Shown here piece by piece: positions 51,202 to 59,475 of a stretch of 64,000 nt of DNA (the first letter of the stretch is position 1; each line of letters opens with the position of its first letter). The DNA comes from Peristeroidobacter soli (lineage in GTDB: Bacteria > Pseudomonadota > Gammaproteobacteria > Steroidobacterales > Steroidobacteraceae): contig NZ_RYEV01000005.1 of assembly GCF_004138485.1 (NCBI RefSeq), positions 310,001-374,000 of the forward strand, in the 5' to 3' direction. The notes below the pieces were generated by a model. The model was given only the letters and a program-made list of their open reading frames with translations. It was not told the DNA's origin and did not search any database. A program made the position numbers and the translations under genes.

Positions 51202-51378
51202 TCAATGTTTGCCATGCACGTACTGACCAACGACGTCAGCTACCTTGCTGTGCTCTTCGGTGCGCAGATCATCGCGAGTTGCCTTGAAAATCGTGTAGTG
51301 AGCTTCGAGGAGATCAAGAGCAAAGGCGCCTACGTGCCACCCCGGCGCCTCCGGTGTTTTGTCAGCCGACTTCGTCAT
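51202..51378 (-). CDS. Small unknown protein of the mini-element
   Basis: 58 residues (opening MTKSADKTPEAPGWHVGAFA) with a central amphipathic helix ALDLLEAHYTIFKATRDDL. A GGAGA ribosome-binding site lies 10 bases before the ATG. The frame is open upstream, but this start has the good site. It is divergent from the two plus-strand genes, so a shared regulatory region lies at 51379-51453. No family recognised. Confidence 0.5.
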   Translation of the reverse strand: MTKSADKTPEAPGWHVGAFALDLLEAHYTIFKATRDDLRTEEHSKVADVVGQYVHGKH

Positions 51379-51453
51379 CGGGCGAGTTCTCCAGGACAAA
51401 ATTGCGTTGCGGGTTGAGAATCCCGCAAAGTGGTATTCGGAGGTTATCGCACC

Positions 51454-51693
51454 ATGAACGCCGTAGTAGATGTTATTGATGGCGGCAAAGCGACTCTGCC
51501 GGAGTTGCGACAAGCAGGCATTGAGGCGCTTGTTAAAGCGCTCGGACCTGTGGGCATGGCGCGCTTCCTCCAGCAGTTCGATCCGGGTCGAAGCGACTAC
51601 ACAGCGGAGCGGGATGGCATTCTCGAAAGCCCCACAGTCGATGAGCTTGTGGACGAGATTGAGCAGCGCCGAAAGAACCCATCGACCAAGTAG
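51454..51693 (+). CDS. Small protein, possible antitoxin, of the mini-element
   Basis: 79 residues with GGAGG 10 bases upstream of the ATG. LPELRQAGIEALVKALGPVG is followed by MARFLQQFDPGRSDYTAERD and a C-terminal helix ELVDEIEQRRK. I recall similar ~70-residue proteins paired with small partner genes in many bacteria, but cannot name the family. Length, charge and pairing suggest an antitoxin-like role (inference). The partner gene starts 22 bases downstream. Confidence 0.6.
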   Translation: MNAVVDVIDGGKATLPELRQAGIEALVKALGPVGMARFLQQFDPGRSDYTAERDGILESPTVDELVDEIEQRRKNPSTK

Positions 51694-51715
51694 CCACGGC
51701 GTCGCCGCTCTTCTC

Positions 51716-52222
51716 ATGCCCGAGCCTGTATCCAGAGCAAATGTCGCTGACGGTGCGCAACTCGCTGGGCAGCTCTCCGGCCTTGGTTATCCAGGCTTTT
51801 CTCACCTGCGGCCTCGAAAGGCAAATCCGGCAGCCGTTGTTCTCGATGCTCTTCTTCAGAACGACCTCGAATCCCGACTGGCGGAGGCGCTTCCGTGGGT
51901 GCTGTTGACGTATCCGGACTTGGATTGGATGTGGCTCGTTCGAAATGCTGAGCTGCGCGGTGTGCAGAATCGCTTGGGGTTTCTGGTCGCGATAGCAAAG
52001 ACTTTGGCCGCTCGCCGCCTGGAATTCGGGTCTGCGTTCACTAAACTGTCTGCCATCGAGCAGCAGTTGGAGCATGCCCGGCTTGCCGGCGAAGACACTC
52101 TCTGTCGCGAATCCATGCCAGCCGCTGAGCGTCACTGGCTCAAGGCGCATCGCTCGGCGCTCGCGCGGCACTGGAACCTATTTACTGGCTTGACCGCCGA
52201 TCAGTTGTCCTATTCCCGTTGA
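51716..52222 (+). CDS. Unknown protein, partner of the small upstream gene
   Basis: 168 residues from the ATG at 51716. The frame extends upstream inside the previous gene but has no better start. It is mostly helical, with LPWVLLTYPDLDWMWLVRNAEL followed by GVQNRLGFLVAIAKTLA. A second half begins LSAIEQQLEHARLAGEDTLC, and the protein ends at HWNLFTGLTADQL. There is no visible TM segment or known catalytic motif. Tight pairing with the preceding small gene on a mini-element resembles toxin-antitoxin organisation, without proof. Confidence 0.5.
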   Translation: MPEPVSRANVADGAQLAGQLSGLGYPGFSHLRPRKANPAAVVLDALLQNDLESRLAEALPWVLLTYPDLDWMWLVRNAELRGVQNRLGFLVAIAKTLAARRLEFGSAFTKLSAIEQQLEHARLAGEDTLCRESMPAAERHWLKAHRSALARHWNLFTGLTADQLSYSR

Positions 52223-52334
52223 AGCGGCGCGAATCGAGCGGAAGAACTGCGACCACCTAGATCCGGCTGTTCTGTACGATCGCTGCTACTTCAGCCGAAC
52301 GCTCTGCGGCACCGGCGGAACGCTCCAAAGCACG

Positions 52335-52406
52335 CCCCGCTACCAACCTGGCTTTCCAGGTTGCTTCATGTACCCAGGCTCCAATTCACCTCTGGGTACG
52401 GCGGCT
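52335..52406 (+). repeat. Direct repeat, right copy (attR/internal att-like)
   Basis: Second copy of the 72-base repeat at 51099, with one mismatch. It lies in the otherwise gene-free stretch 52223-52589. Outside the repeat that stretch shows only a short CCTCC-CAA-GGAGG palindrome near 52478 and no coding frame I can support. Because the accessory genes continue to its right, it may be an internal junction between two successive insertions. Confidence 0.8.
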
Positions 52407-52589
52407 TCCACGCACTCGTTTGTTCCGTTCTGTGATTTTGTGATGGCCAGGCGGTGTACATCTTGTTTCTGACCTCCCAAGGAGGCACTGTTCAGTTCAC
52501 CCGGTCCACGACCGGCGCCGTTCAGGGCCTGCTCGTCACAGGCGCACGTGTGCAGAATGTAAGGTTTGTGCGCAGGAGCTCATTCATCG

Positions 52590-53510
52590 ATGCACGTTGA
52601 GACCCCGCTGATCGAATCGCTACCGCTGAGCGCGAAGGCCGGCTTTCAAACGTTCCTGAAGCTGGAGGCGGTTCAGCCGACGGGATCATTCAAAGCTCGC
52701 GGCGTCGGTCACGCCTGCGTCGAATATCAGAAGCGCGGCGCCAGGCGGTTCATCAGTTCGTCGGGCGGCAATGCCGGACTCGCCGTGGCGTACTCGGGAC
52801 GACGGCTCAACGTGCCGGTGACGGTCGTCGTGCCCAAGACGACGACTCCGCGCGCCAAGCGCCTGATCGAGATGGAAGGGGCGGAGGTGATCGTTCATGG
52901 CGATGCCTGGAACGAAGCGAACGCCATGGCGCTCACGCTGGTCGATGCGAACAGCGCGTTCATTCATCCCTTCGATGATCCGCTGCTGTGGGCTGGGCAT
53001 GCGACGCTGGTCGATGAGCTTGCCAGGCAGGCCGACAAGCCGGATGCCATCGTGCTTTCAGTGGGCGGCGGCGGGTTGCTGTGCGGAGTTTGCGAGGGCC
53101 TGAAGCGCAACGGCTGGAACGATGTCGCCGTCGTCGCGGCGGAAACGCGAGGGGCTCATTCGTATTCACAGGCACTGGCTGCGGGTAAGCCGGTGCTGCT
53201 GCCAGGCATCGAGTCCATCGCAAGCTCGCTGGGGGCGCGCGCGGTGTGCGAGCGATCAGTGGAGCTTGCTGGTCAGTTCCGAATCGAAAGCGTGGTCGTG
53301 TCGGACGCGCAGGCGGTGTCGGGTTGCCTCATGCTGTTGGAAGAGCACCGCCTGCTGACGGAACCGGCCTGTGGCGCGTCGTTGGCGGCCTTGACCGAAA
53401 AATCATCGGTGCTGTCGCGCGCGAAGCGGGTGGTCGTGGTGGTCTGCGGCGGCGTGGGCGTCAATTATCAACAGCTCCTCGACTGGCATTCGAAGTCGGT
53501 CAGCGGCTGA
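52590..53510 (+). CDS. PLP-dependent serine/threonine dehydratase-like enzyme
   Basis: 306 residues from the ATG at 52590, with AGGAG 11 bases upstream. It is a fold-type II PLP enzyme. The Schiff-base Lys is in LEAVQPTGSFKARGVG, the substrate loop is SSGGNAGLAVAYSG, the phosphate-binding loop SVGGGGLLCG, and the C-terminal VVVVCGGVGVN. The pattern is closest to single-domain L-serine/L-threonine ammonia-lyases (no ACT domain), giving pyruvate or 2-oxobutyrate plus ammonia. It converges with the minus-strand ATPase gene, overlapping it by 11 bases. No link to the neighbouring system is evident. Confidence 0.85.
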   Translation: MHVETPLIESLPLSAKAGFQTFLKLEAVQPTGSFKARGVGHACVEYQKRGARRFISSSGGNAGLAVAYSGRRLNVPVTVVVPKTTTPRAKRLIEMEGAEVIVHGDAWNEANAMALTLVDANSAFIHPFDDPLLWAGHATLVDELARQADKPDAIVLSVGGGGLLCGVCEGLKRNGWNDVAVVAAETRGAHSYSQALAAGKPVLLPGIESIASSLGARAVCERSVELAGQFRIESVVVSDAQAVSGCLMLLEEHRLLTEPACGASLAALTEKSSVLSRAKRVVVVVCGGVGVNYQQLLDWHSKSVSG

Positions 53511-55686
53511 CATCGGGATTCTCGTGCCTGAAGCGCATCCACCATTGGTCGAATTCCCGATCCTCTCGTAGCTGTCGCCAGCTATCTCGCATTTCGGAAT
53601 GAATTCCTTCGCCGCCCTCGTAGGTGCTCAGGACTTTACCCACGCCGTTCATCAGCCTGCTGCCGATCTCCTCGAAGTCGGGCACGATCTTCTGCAGCAG
53701 CCAGTCGGGCAGGGCGGCGATGCGTCGATGCTCGGAGTTCCACGAAGCTTCGAGCACGCGCAAGAAGCGTAGTGTCGCAGGGATTTTTTTCTTCAGATAG
53801 GCGAGGCCGTCACTGCGGTAGCGTTGCACCGGTTTGAGCGTGTATCCGATGTGAACTGTCGGTAGCGCGATGTGTTCCGCCCACGGTGCTGGATATCTCA
53901 GCCAGGGGTCGTCGATGACCAGCTGCAGATAGTCCAGAGAGAAACAGAGCGGTTCGCGATGCAGGTAATTCTCGCCGCCCGGATCGCCCAGCAACAGCTT
54001 GCCTCGAGTGGAAAGATGCAGCCGGCGCTGCACGATCTCCTTGCCCTCGTACTTGATGTCGATGCATTTGAAGCTGTGCGGTGAGCTGAGGATCCCCACC
54101 ATCAGGCGGACCAGCCCTTCCTCGTAGCCACAGACCTCGCACAGGAACCGGTGCAACGCACGGAACTCGATGCACTGATTGCGGTGCGCCTGGATGATTT
54201 TCAGGATCAGGAATTTCAGCCAGTAGGTCTGTTTGTGTCCCTGGTGCGCTTCCGGATAGTCGGCGTCGGGATTGGCTCTGCAGTCGTTCAGGAACAGATT
54301 GGGAAAGTGATTCTGGGATTGTCGAAAGCGTTTGCGCATGTTGGTGACATACATGCGCAGCAGATTGCGAGGACTGATTTCCAGCACTCTGGCCAGCACC
54401 TCGCAATCTTCCCAGCCGTCGACCTCGAGCTGGGTCAGGAACTCGAGCAGCGATCGCAGTCCCTGATGACACAGGTCGCAGATGTAGCGCAGCACGGGCA
54501 GCGGCGGGTCGTCCTGGCCCGGCAGCGCTTCCGCTGCTTGCATGGCGCGATCCAGGATGGATTTGGCCTTCTCGTAGCGCGCCACGTCGGCGCTCGACAT
54601 GGAGTGGCGCACCGATTCGATGACCTTGCCGAGCAGCGCGACCCGTTTGCGCACGATCTCCACGGGATCCACCTGCAACACCTGGAACACCGGCTCCTTG
54701 CCGGTGAGGCGCAGCTCGGCGCCATCGTAGGCCTGGCGGCTGTAATCGAAGACGTCCTTCCGGCAAACGATGATGATGGTCGCGGACAGCGCCCCCAGAT
54801 ACTTCTCGTCCTGGAAGTCGCGATAGAGCTTCAGGAAATTGGTCTGGACGCTGTGAATCTGCTTGTGCCGATAGGCGTCGAAGTAGGAATAGCGGGTGTG
54901 CGCGAAATGGAAACGATCCACGTTGTCCAGGATGAAGAGCGCGTAGTAGCGCTTCTCGGGCAGCCAGCGGCACAGGTTCTTCAGGCGGATGGCGGGACTG
55001 TCCGAGACCAGCGCCGAGCCATGTCGCTTCGAGAACTCCGCGTATGGCAGGTCGTGCTGGATGGCGGCGTCCTCGACCCTTTCATAGATCATTTGATGGA
55101 ATGAGGCATCGATATCCTTGAACTCTCCCTCATGGTGGCCCCAGGCGGCTTCCAGATCAATATAGATGGGCAGGCAGCGCAATCCCTTGGAGGGACGCGA
55201 GCCGTTCCTTTCTTCGATGGTGTCCAGCAGCTTCATCATCAGCAGGGACTTGCCGTGACCCACGTTGCCGGTCACGAAGCTCAGATAGTTGCTGCCGGGA
55301 TTGGTCTGACCGGCCTGGGCCGACGGCACAGTGACCTGATCGAAGAAGTCGTCGAAGGACACCATGCGATCGGCGATATCGTCTTCCATCTCATTCGGGG
55401 TCGCGGAGATCCGGAATTCCGACATGAACGATTCGCGGAACATCGCGGTGATGTCATCGCGTTGTACCAGTCGGAGCGGATCGTCGGGCGAGGCCTCGAT
55501 GTTTTTCCTTTCTTTTGGCTCGGTGTAGTTCCGCGTCGCATGGTGATGAAACACATCGCTGACCATGTTGCGGAAGTGACGATCCGCCCGCGTCATGCCG
55601 TCGGACACGACTTTGTCCCGATAGCAGGCCAGGTGGCCCAGAAAGTCTTCCGAGTCCGGAAAGAATTCGGTGAAGCGCATCGGCAT
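53500..55686 (-). CDS. Large P-loop ATPase of unknown family (paralogue 1)
   Basis: 728 residues from the ATG at 55686, preceded by AAGGAA. Walker A is GNVGHGKS (140-147). ALFILDNVDRFHFAHTRYS (from ~249) provides Walker B with the acidic pair and a following FAHTRYS motif. Upstream lies a conserved N-terminal block (FPDSEDFLGHLACYRDKVVS). The C-terminal ~400 residues are helical with wHTH-like segments, including CEVLARVLEISPRNLLRMYV and VCGYEEGLVRLMVGIL. It resembles STAND/ORC-type signalling ATPases, but I cannot name a family. It is colinear along its whole length with the gene at 56096 and starts two bases after the membrane-protein gene. Confidence 0.65.
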   Translation of the reverse strand: MPMRFTEFFPDSEDFLGHLACYRDKVVSDGMTRADRHFRNMVSDVFHHHATRNYTEPKERKNIEASPDDPLRLVQRDDITAMFRESFMSEFRISATPNEMEDDIADRMVSFDDFFDQVTVPSAQAGQTNPGSNYLSFVTGNVGHGKSLLMMKLLDTIEERNGSRPSKGLRCLPIYIDLEAAWGHHEGEFKDIDASFHQMIYERVEDAAIQHDLPYAEFSKRHGSALVSDSPAIRLKNLCRWLPEKRYYALFILDNVDRFHFAHTRYSYFDAYRHKQIHSVQTNFLKLYRDFQDEKYLGALSATIIIVCRKDVFDYSRQAYDGAELRLTGKEPVFQVLQVDPVEIVRKRVALLGKVIESVRHSMSSADVARYEKAKSILDRAMQAAEALPGQDDPPLPVLRYICDLCHQGLRSLLEFLTQLEVDGWEDCEVLARVLEISPRNLLRMYVTNMRKRFRQSQNHFPNLFLNDCRANPDADYPEAHQGHKQTYWLKFLILKIIQAHRNQCIEFRALHRFLCEVCGYEEGLVRLMVGILSSPHSFKCIDIKYEGKEIVQRRLHLSTRGKLLLGDPGGENYLHREPLCFSLDYLQLVIDDPWLRYPAPWAEHIALPTVHIGYTLKPVQRYRSDGLAYLKKKIPATLRFLRVLEASWNSEHRRIAALPDWLLQKIVPDFEEIGSRLMNGVGKVLSTYEGGEGIHSEMRDSWRQLREDREFDQWWMRFRHENPDVSR

Positions 55687-55688
55687 GA

Positions 55689-56096
55689 TTATCGGTTCCT
55701 TTTCAGCAAGTCGTTGGCGTGGCGGCCGTGCATTCTCAGCAGTTGCTGCTCTCTGTGTAGCTCCGCTGCGGTCGATGGCAACTGGGTATAGCAGCTGAGT
55801 CGCCATTTGAGATATCGGTCGTGGACTTCTTCCAGCATCGTGTCGAAGTTTTTGATCGCCAGTAGTGCCGGCAAATGTTCGTTCAGAATGGCCAGATCGA
55901 CGTGGCTCATCTGGGTCACGGGGTGATGGAGTGCTTCGGCCAGGCTATGAGTGAAGTAATAGAACGTACTGAGCGCGACGCGGCGTGACTTGGCGCGATC
56001 CGCATACTCGCGTGCGAGGTACAAGAGGGCGGTGACGGACGCGCCAATCAGCGCGGCCGCCACAGGCATCCATGAAGTGGGTGAACAGGCCGACAT
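55689..56096 (-). CDS. Small single-pass membrane protein between the twin ATPases
   Basis: 135 residues. One TM helix (~9-26, WMPVAAALIGASVTALLYLA) is followed by basic residues (REYADRAKSRR), predicting N-out/C-in topology with a ~105-residue helical cytosolic domain. Its ATG overlaps the stop of the upstream ATPase by one base (TGATG), and its stop is two bases before the next ATPase start. The three products should therefore be made together. It may anchor the ATPases to the membrane (inference). Confidence 0.65.
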   Translation of the reverse strand: MSACSPTSWMPVAAALIGASVTALLYLAREYADRAKSRRVALSTFYYFTHSLAEALHHPVTQMSHVDLAILNEHLPALLAIKNFDTMLEEVHDRYLKWRLSCYTQLPSTAAELHREQQLLRMHGRHANDLLKRNR

Positions 56097-58276
56097 CAGC
56101 GTCTCACCGCCGGATTCGTGCGTCTGAAGTCGAGCCACCAGTTGTCGAACGCCGCATCGCTACGCAGATGCCGCCAATAGTCGCGCCACTCCGAATGAAT
56201 GCCTTCCGCACCGATGTAGGCGTGGAGCATCTTGCCGGCGTCGCTCAGGAGCCTGACCGCGATCTCATCGAAGCGCGGCTCGATCATCTGCTGCAACGCT
56301 GATGGCAGCTTAGCGATGCGCTGGCTCTCGGATTTCCAGGATGCATCGAGCACGCGCAGGAACAGCAATGTCGCGGGGATTTTCTTCCGCAGGTACTGAA
56401 GACTGTCGGCGCGATAGCGCTGGGCGGTCTTCAGCAGGTGCCCGAGATGGACGTTCGGCAAGGCGATGGCCGATGACCAGGGCGCGGGGTATCGCAACCA
56501 GGGATCGTCGGTGACCAGCTGCAGATACTCCAGACTGAAGCAAAACGGATTTCGATACAGATCCTGAGCAGCAGTGGGGTCGCCCATGAGAAGGCGACCG
56601 CGGTTTGAAAGGCACAGCCTGCGCTGCTCGATACCGTCGCCGGCATCGTGCGGATCGATGCATCTGAACTGATTCTGGGTAGAGAGGTTGCCAACGACCA
56701 ATCGGAGCAATGTATCTTCGTAGCCGCAGATCTCGCACAGCAGTCGGCGCAGCTCGCCGAACTGGAGGCTTCCGTCAGGTCTCGTCTGGAGGACTTTCAG
56801 GACCAGGAATTTCAACCAGTAGGTTTGTCGGTGCGCTGGCCGGTGAGCGTACGGATGATCGTCGTGGGCGTCGACACTGGCGTCGTTCAGGAACAGGTTG
56901 GGAAAGTGATTCCGGGCCTCGCGAAAACGCTTTCGCAGATCGGTGACATACAGGCGCAACAGGTGGCGAGGACTGGTCTCCAGGACTCTGGCGAGCAATT
57001 CGCCATCGTCGTGGCTGTCGAATTCGAGCCGGGCCAGGAAGTCGAGCAGAGATCCCGCTCCCCGGGTCGACAGTGTTTGGATGTAGCCGAGGATGTGCAA
57101 TGGCGAGTCGTTGAGGTTCGTCGAGTCTTTCGCGGCTATGAGGGCGCGATCGAGAATGCTTTTCGCCTTGTGGTAACGCGTCGTCTCGGCGGGTGTCAGC
57201 ACGTCCCGTACAGAGTCGATGGCGCGGCCCAGCAATGCGGCGCGCCCACGCAGAGCATCCAACGCATCCACACCGGATACCAGGAACACCGGTTCGGGGT
57301 TCGAGGGGCGCGATTCGCCGCCGTCATATCTCTCATGCAGGCACCTGAACAGATCGCTTCTGCAAACCATGATGACGGTCGCCGACAGGGCGCCCAGCTG
57401 CAGCGGGTCCTGAAACTGGCGATACAGAGCCAGGACGTTCTCTTTCACACTCTGCGATTGCTCGTGCCTGTATTCCTCGAAGAAGGAGTAGCGCGTATGT
57501 GCGAACTGAAAGCGATCGAGGTGATCGAAGATGAACAGTGCGCTGTAACGCTGCGACAGCAACCATGAGCACAAGCGGTTCAGACCGGAGACAGGATCGT
57601 CCGAAGCCAATGCAGCGCCATGCTTCAGCATGAACTCCGAGAGCGGCAGGTCGTGCGCTGCAGTTGCGTCCTGCAACCGCGAATAGATCATTCGATAGAA
57701 CGATGGGTCGATATCGTCGAACTTGCCTTCGCGAGGCCGCCACGTCGCTTCTATGTCTATGTACAGAGGTAACCTGCGCAACCTGGCGGGTTTTGGTGCG
57801 CGGTTCTCTCGCATGACATCATCCAGCAATTTCGCCATCAGTAGCGACTTGCCGCTGCCCGCATCGCCGGTGACAAAGCTCAGGTGATTCCTGACGGGTG
57901 CCGTCGTGCCCGGCCGGATCGAAGTGGCTGTTATCTGTTCGAGGAAAGCAGCGTAGGGAAGTTCACGAGCGGCGAGATCTTCGGGCGCTGCGCTCGAGGT
58001 GGCGGCCAGCGTGAAGTCGCTCAGATAAATGTCGCGAAAAACGACCGAGAGGTCGTCGCGTTGCAAGAGTCTCGATGCACTGGTTTGCGCCGCCGGGCGC
58101 ACGATCGCATGGGGAGGTTCCGGAGTATGGTGATGCTGAAAGACGTCGCTGAACAAATAGCGGAAATGACGGTCTGCCTTGGTGACGCCGTCCGTGACCA
58201 CCTTATCGATGTAGCAATGCACATCGCCCAGGTGACTGTCCGAGTCTGGAAAGAGCGTGGTGAAATCCTGTGGCAT
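56096..58276 (-). CDS. Large P-loop ATPase of unknown family (paralogue 2)
   Basis: 726 residues from the ATG at 58276; another ATG is three codons earlier. It has the same architecture as the gene at 53500: N-terminal FPDSDSHLGDVHCYIDKVVT, Walker A GDAGSGKS (137-144 with this start), Walker B ALFIFDHLDRFQFAHTRYS, and the C-terminal helical region ending WLDFRRTNPAVRR (paralogue 1 ends RFRHENPDVSR). Shared blocks run the whole length, so the pair arose by duplication, but identity is clearly partial. It follows the VWA gene after 71 bases, the largest gap in the operon. Confidence 0.65.
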   Translation of the reverse strand: MPQDFTTLFPDSDSHLGDVHCYIDKVVTDGVTKADRHFRYLFSDVFQHHHTPEPPHAIVRPAAQTSASRLLQRDDLSVVFRDIYLSDFTLAATSSAAPEDLAARELPYAAFLEQITATSIRPGTTAPVRNHLSFVTGDAGSGKSLLMAKLLDDVMRENRAPKPARLRRLPLYIDIEATWRPREGKFDDIDPSFYRMIYSRLQDATAAHDLPLSEFMLKHGAALASDDPVSGLNRLCSWLLSQRYSALFIFDHLDRFQFAHTRYSFFEEYRHEQSQSVKENVLALYRQFQDPLQLGALSATVIMVCRSDLFRCLHERYDGGESRPSNPEPVFLVSGVDALDALRGRAALLGRAIDSVRDVLTPAETTRYHKAKSILDRALIAAKDSTNLNDSPLHILGYIQTLSTRGAGSLLDFLARLEFDSHDDGELLARVLETSPRHLLRLYVTDLRKRFREARNHFPNLFLNDASVDAHDDHPYAHRPAHRQTYWLKFLVLKVLQTRPDGSLQFGELRRLLCEICGYEDTLLRLVVGNLSTQNQFRCIDPHDAGDGIEQRRLCLSNRGRLLMGDPTAAQDLYRNPFCFSLEYLQLVTDDPWLRYPAPWSSAIALPNVHLGHLLKTAQRYRADSLQYLRKKIPATLLFLRVLDASWKSESQRIAKLPSALQQMIEPRFDEIAVRLLSDAGKMLHAYIGAEGIHSEWRDYWRHLRSDAAFDNWWLDFRRTNPAVRR

Positions 58277-58347
58277 GCAGTGCATAGACTGGGCTACAGG
58301 AAGACCTCACCCCCGTTGGGTGGATGGCAAACCAACCACGTTTGTCG

Positions 58348-59475
58348 TTACTTTCTCATCTCCACGAGCTCTCTGAGATCCCGCCGCTCGATGGCCGCCG
58401 CCATCAATGCCGGAAATTTATCCGGCGTGCACGCAAACGCCGGTACGCCGAGCGTCGCGAGTCGGCCGGCGAGCTCGGCGTTGTAAGCGGGTGCGCCTTC
58501 GTCGCTCAGTGCCAGCAATGTTACGAACTGCATGCCGGATGCAACCATGTTCGTGGCACGTCTCATGAACTCAGTTTCAACGCCGCCTTCGAACAGATCG
58601 CTGATCAATACAAACACAGTGTCTTGCGGTGAGCGCACCAGCTGCTGGCAGTAACCGACGGCGCCGTTGATGTCGGTGCCGCCGCCGAGTCGCACGGAGA
58701 ACAGCAGGTCGATGGGATCTTCGAGCTGGTCGGTGAGATCGATCACTGCGGTGTCGAACACGACGAGCGAAGTAGTTACAGACGGCAGTGTCGCGAGCAC
58801 TGCGCCGAAGATGGCTGAGTAGACCACGCTCGCGGCCATCGAACCGCTCTGGTCGATGCACAGGATGATGTGACGCATGGACTGCCGCCGTCGGCCATAC
58901 CCATAGCGCACTTCCGGAATCACCGTTTGATAGTCCGGTTGATAGTTTTTCAGATTGGCGCGGATCGTTCTCGGCCAATCGATATCGTTGTGACGCGGAC
59001 GCCGATTGCGAGCGGCGCGATTGAGCGCGCCCTGCACGGACTGACGCGTCGGCTCGGCGAGCTTCGCCAATAGCTCGTTCACGACCTTGCGCACGACTTG
59101 CCGGGCGGTGTCGCGTGTCTTCGCGGGGATCATGCCGGACATGGCAATGAGATCCGCCACCAGGTGCACGTCGGGTTTGAGCGAGTCGAGGACTTCCGGC
59201 TCCATGAGCAGGCGCGTCATGTCGAGGCGTTCGATGGCGTCCCGCTGCAGAACCTGGACGACGCTCGTTGGAAAGTATTCGCGAATGTCGCCGAGCCAGC
59301 GAGAAACATTCGGTGCCGAGCTGCCGAGCCCGCCTTTGCGATCGGAGTCGTACAGCGCCTGCAGGGCGCGATCCATGCGGCCATCGGACAGGGTCAGTGA
59401 GCAGCCGATGCCGTCCGCGGATTCGCCGCCAAGAATCAATCGCCAGCGTCGTGCTGCTTCGTCGTCGAGGCTCAT
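58348..59475 (-). CDS. VWA-domain protein, YehP-like
   Basis: 375 residues. The C-terminal von Willebrand A domain has a complete MIDAS: DQSGSM (D208, S210, S212), T267 in GGGTDING and D293 in ISDLFEGG. The N-terminal ~200 residues are helical and end in a basic linker (RNRRPRHNDIDWPRT). E. coli YehP has the same size and layout. VWA proteins act with MoxR AAA+ ATPases as metal-dependent adaptors. It overlaps the DUF5682 gene by four bases (ATGA). Confidence 0.82.
   Translation of the reverse strand: MSLDDEAARRWRLILGGESADGIGCSLTLSDGRMDRALQALYDSDRKGGLGSSAPNVSRWLGDIREYFPTSVVQVLQRDAIERLDMTRLLMEPEVLDSLKPDVHLVADLIAMSGMIPAKTRDTARQVVRKVVNELLAKLAEPTRQSVQGALNRAARNRRPRHNDIDWPRTIRANLKNYQPDYQTVIPEVRYGYGRRRQSMRHIILCIDQSGSMAASVVYSAIFGAVLATLPSVTTSLVVFDTAVIDLTDQLEDPIDLLFSVRLGGGTDINGAVGYCQQLVRSPQDTVFVLISDLFEGGVETEFMRRATNMVASGMQFVTLLALSDEGAPAYNAELAGRLATLGVPAFACTPDKFPALMAAAIERRDLRELVEMRK

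Larger units (their letters stand above)
51171..52334. mobile_element. 1.2-kb integrase-less unit inserted at tRNA-fMet
   Basis: The sequence between the two 72-bp repeats. It holds one minus-strand and two plus-strand small genes and no recombinase, transposase or terminal inverted repeats. It may be a deletion remnant of an island or a satellite mobilised by an integrase elsewhere. The 1236-bp repeat-to-repeat period defines the unit. Confidence 0.65.

Noticed and set aside
51470-51715. N-terminal extension of the 168-residue protein
   Set aside because: The extension lies out of frame inside the 79-residue gene, is Arg/Ser-rich and has no ribosome-binding site.
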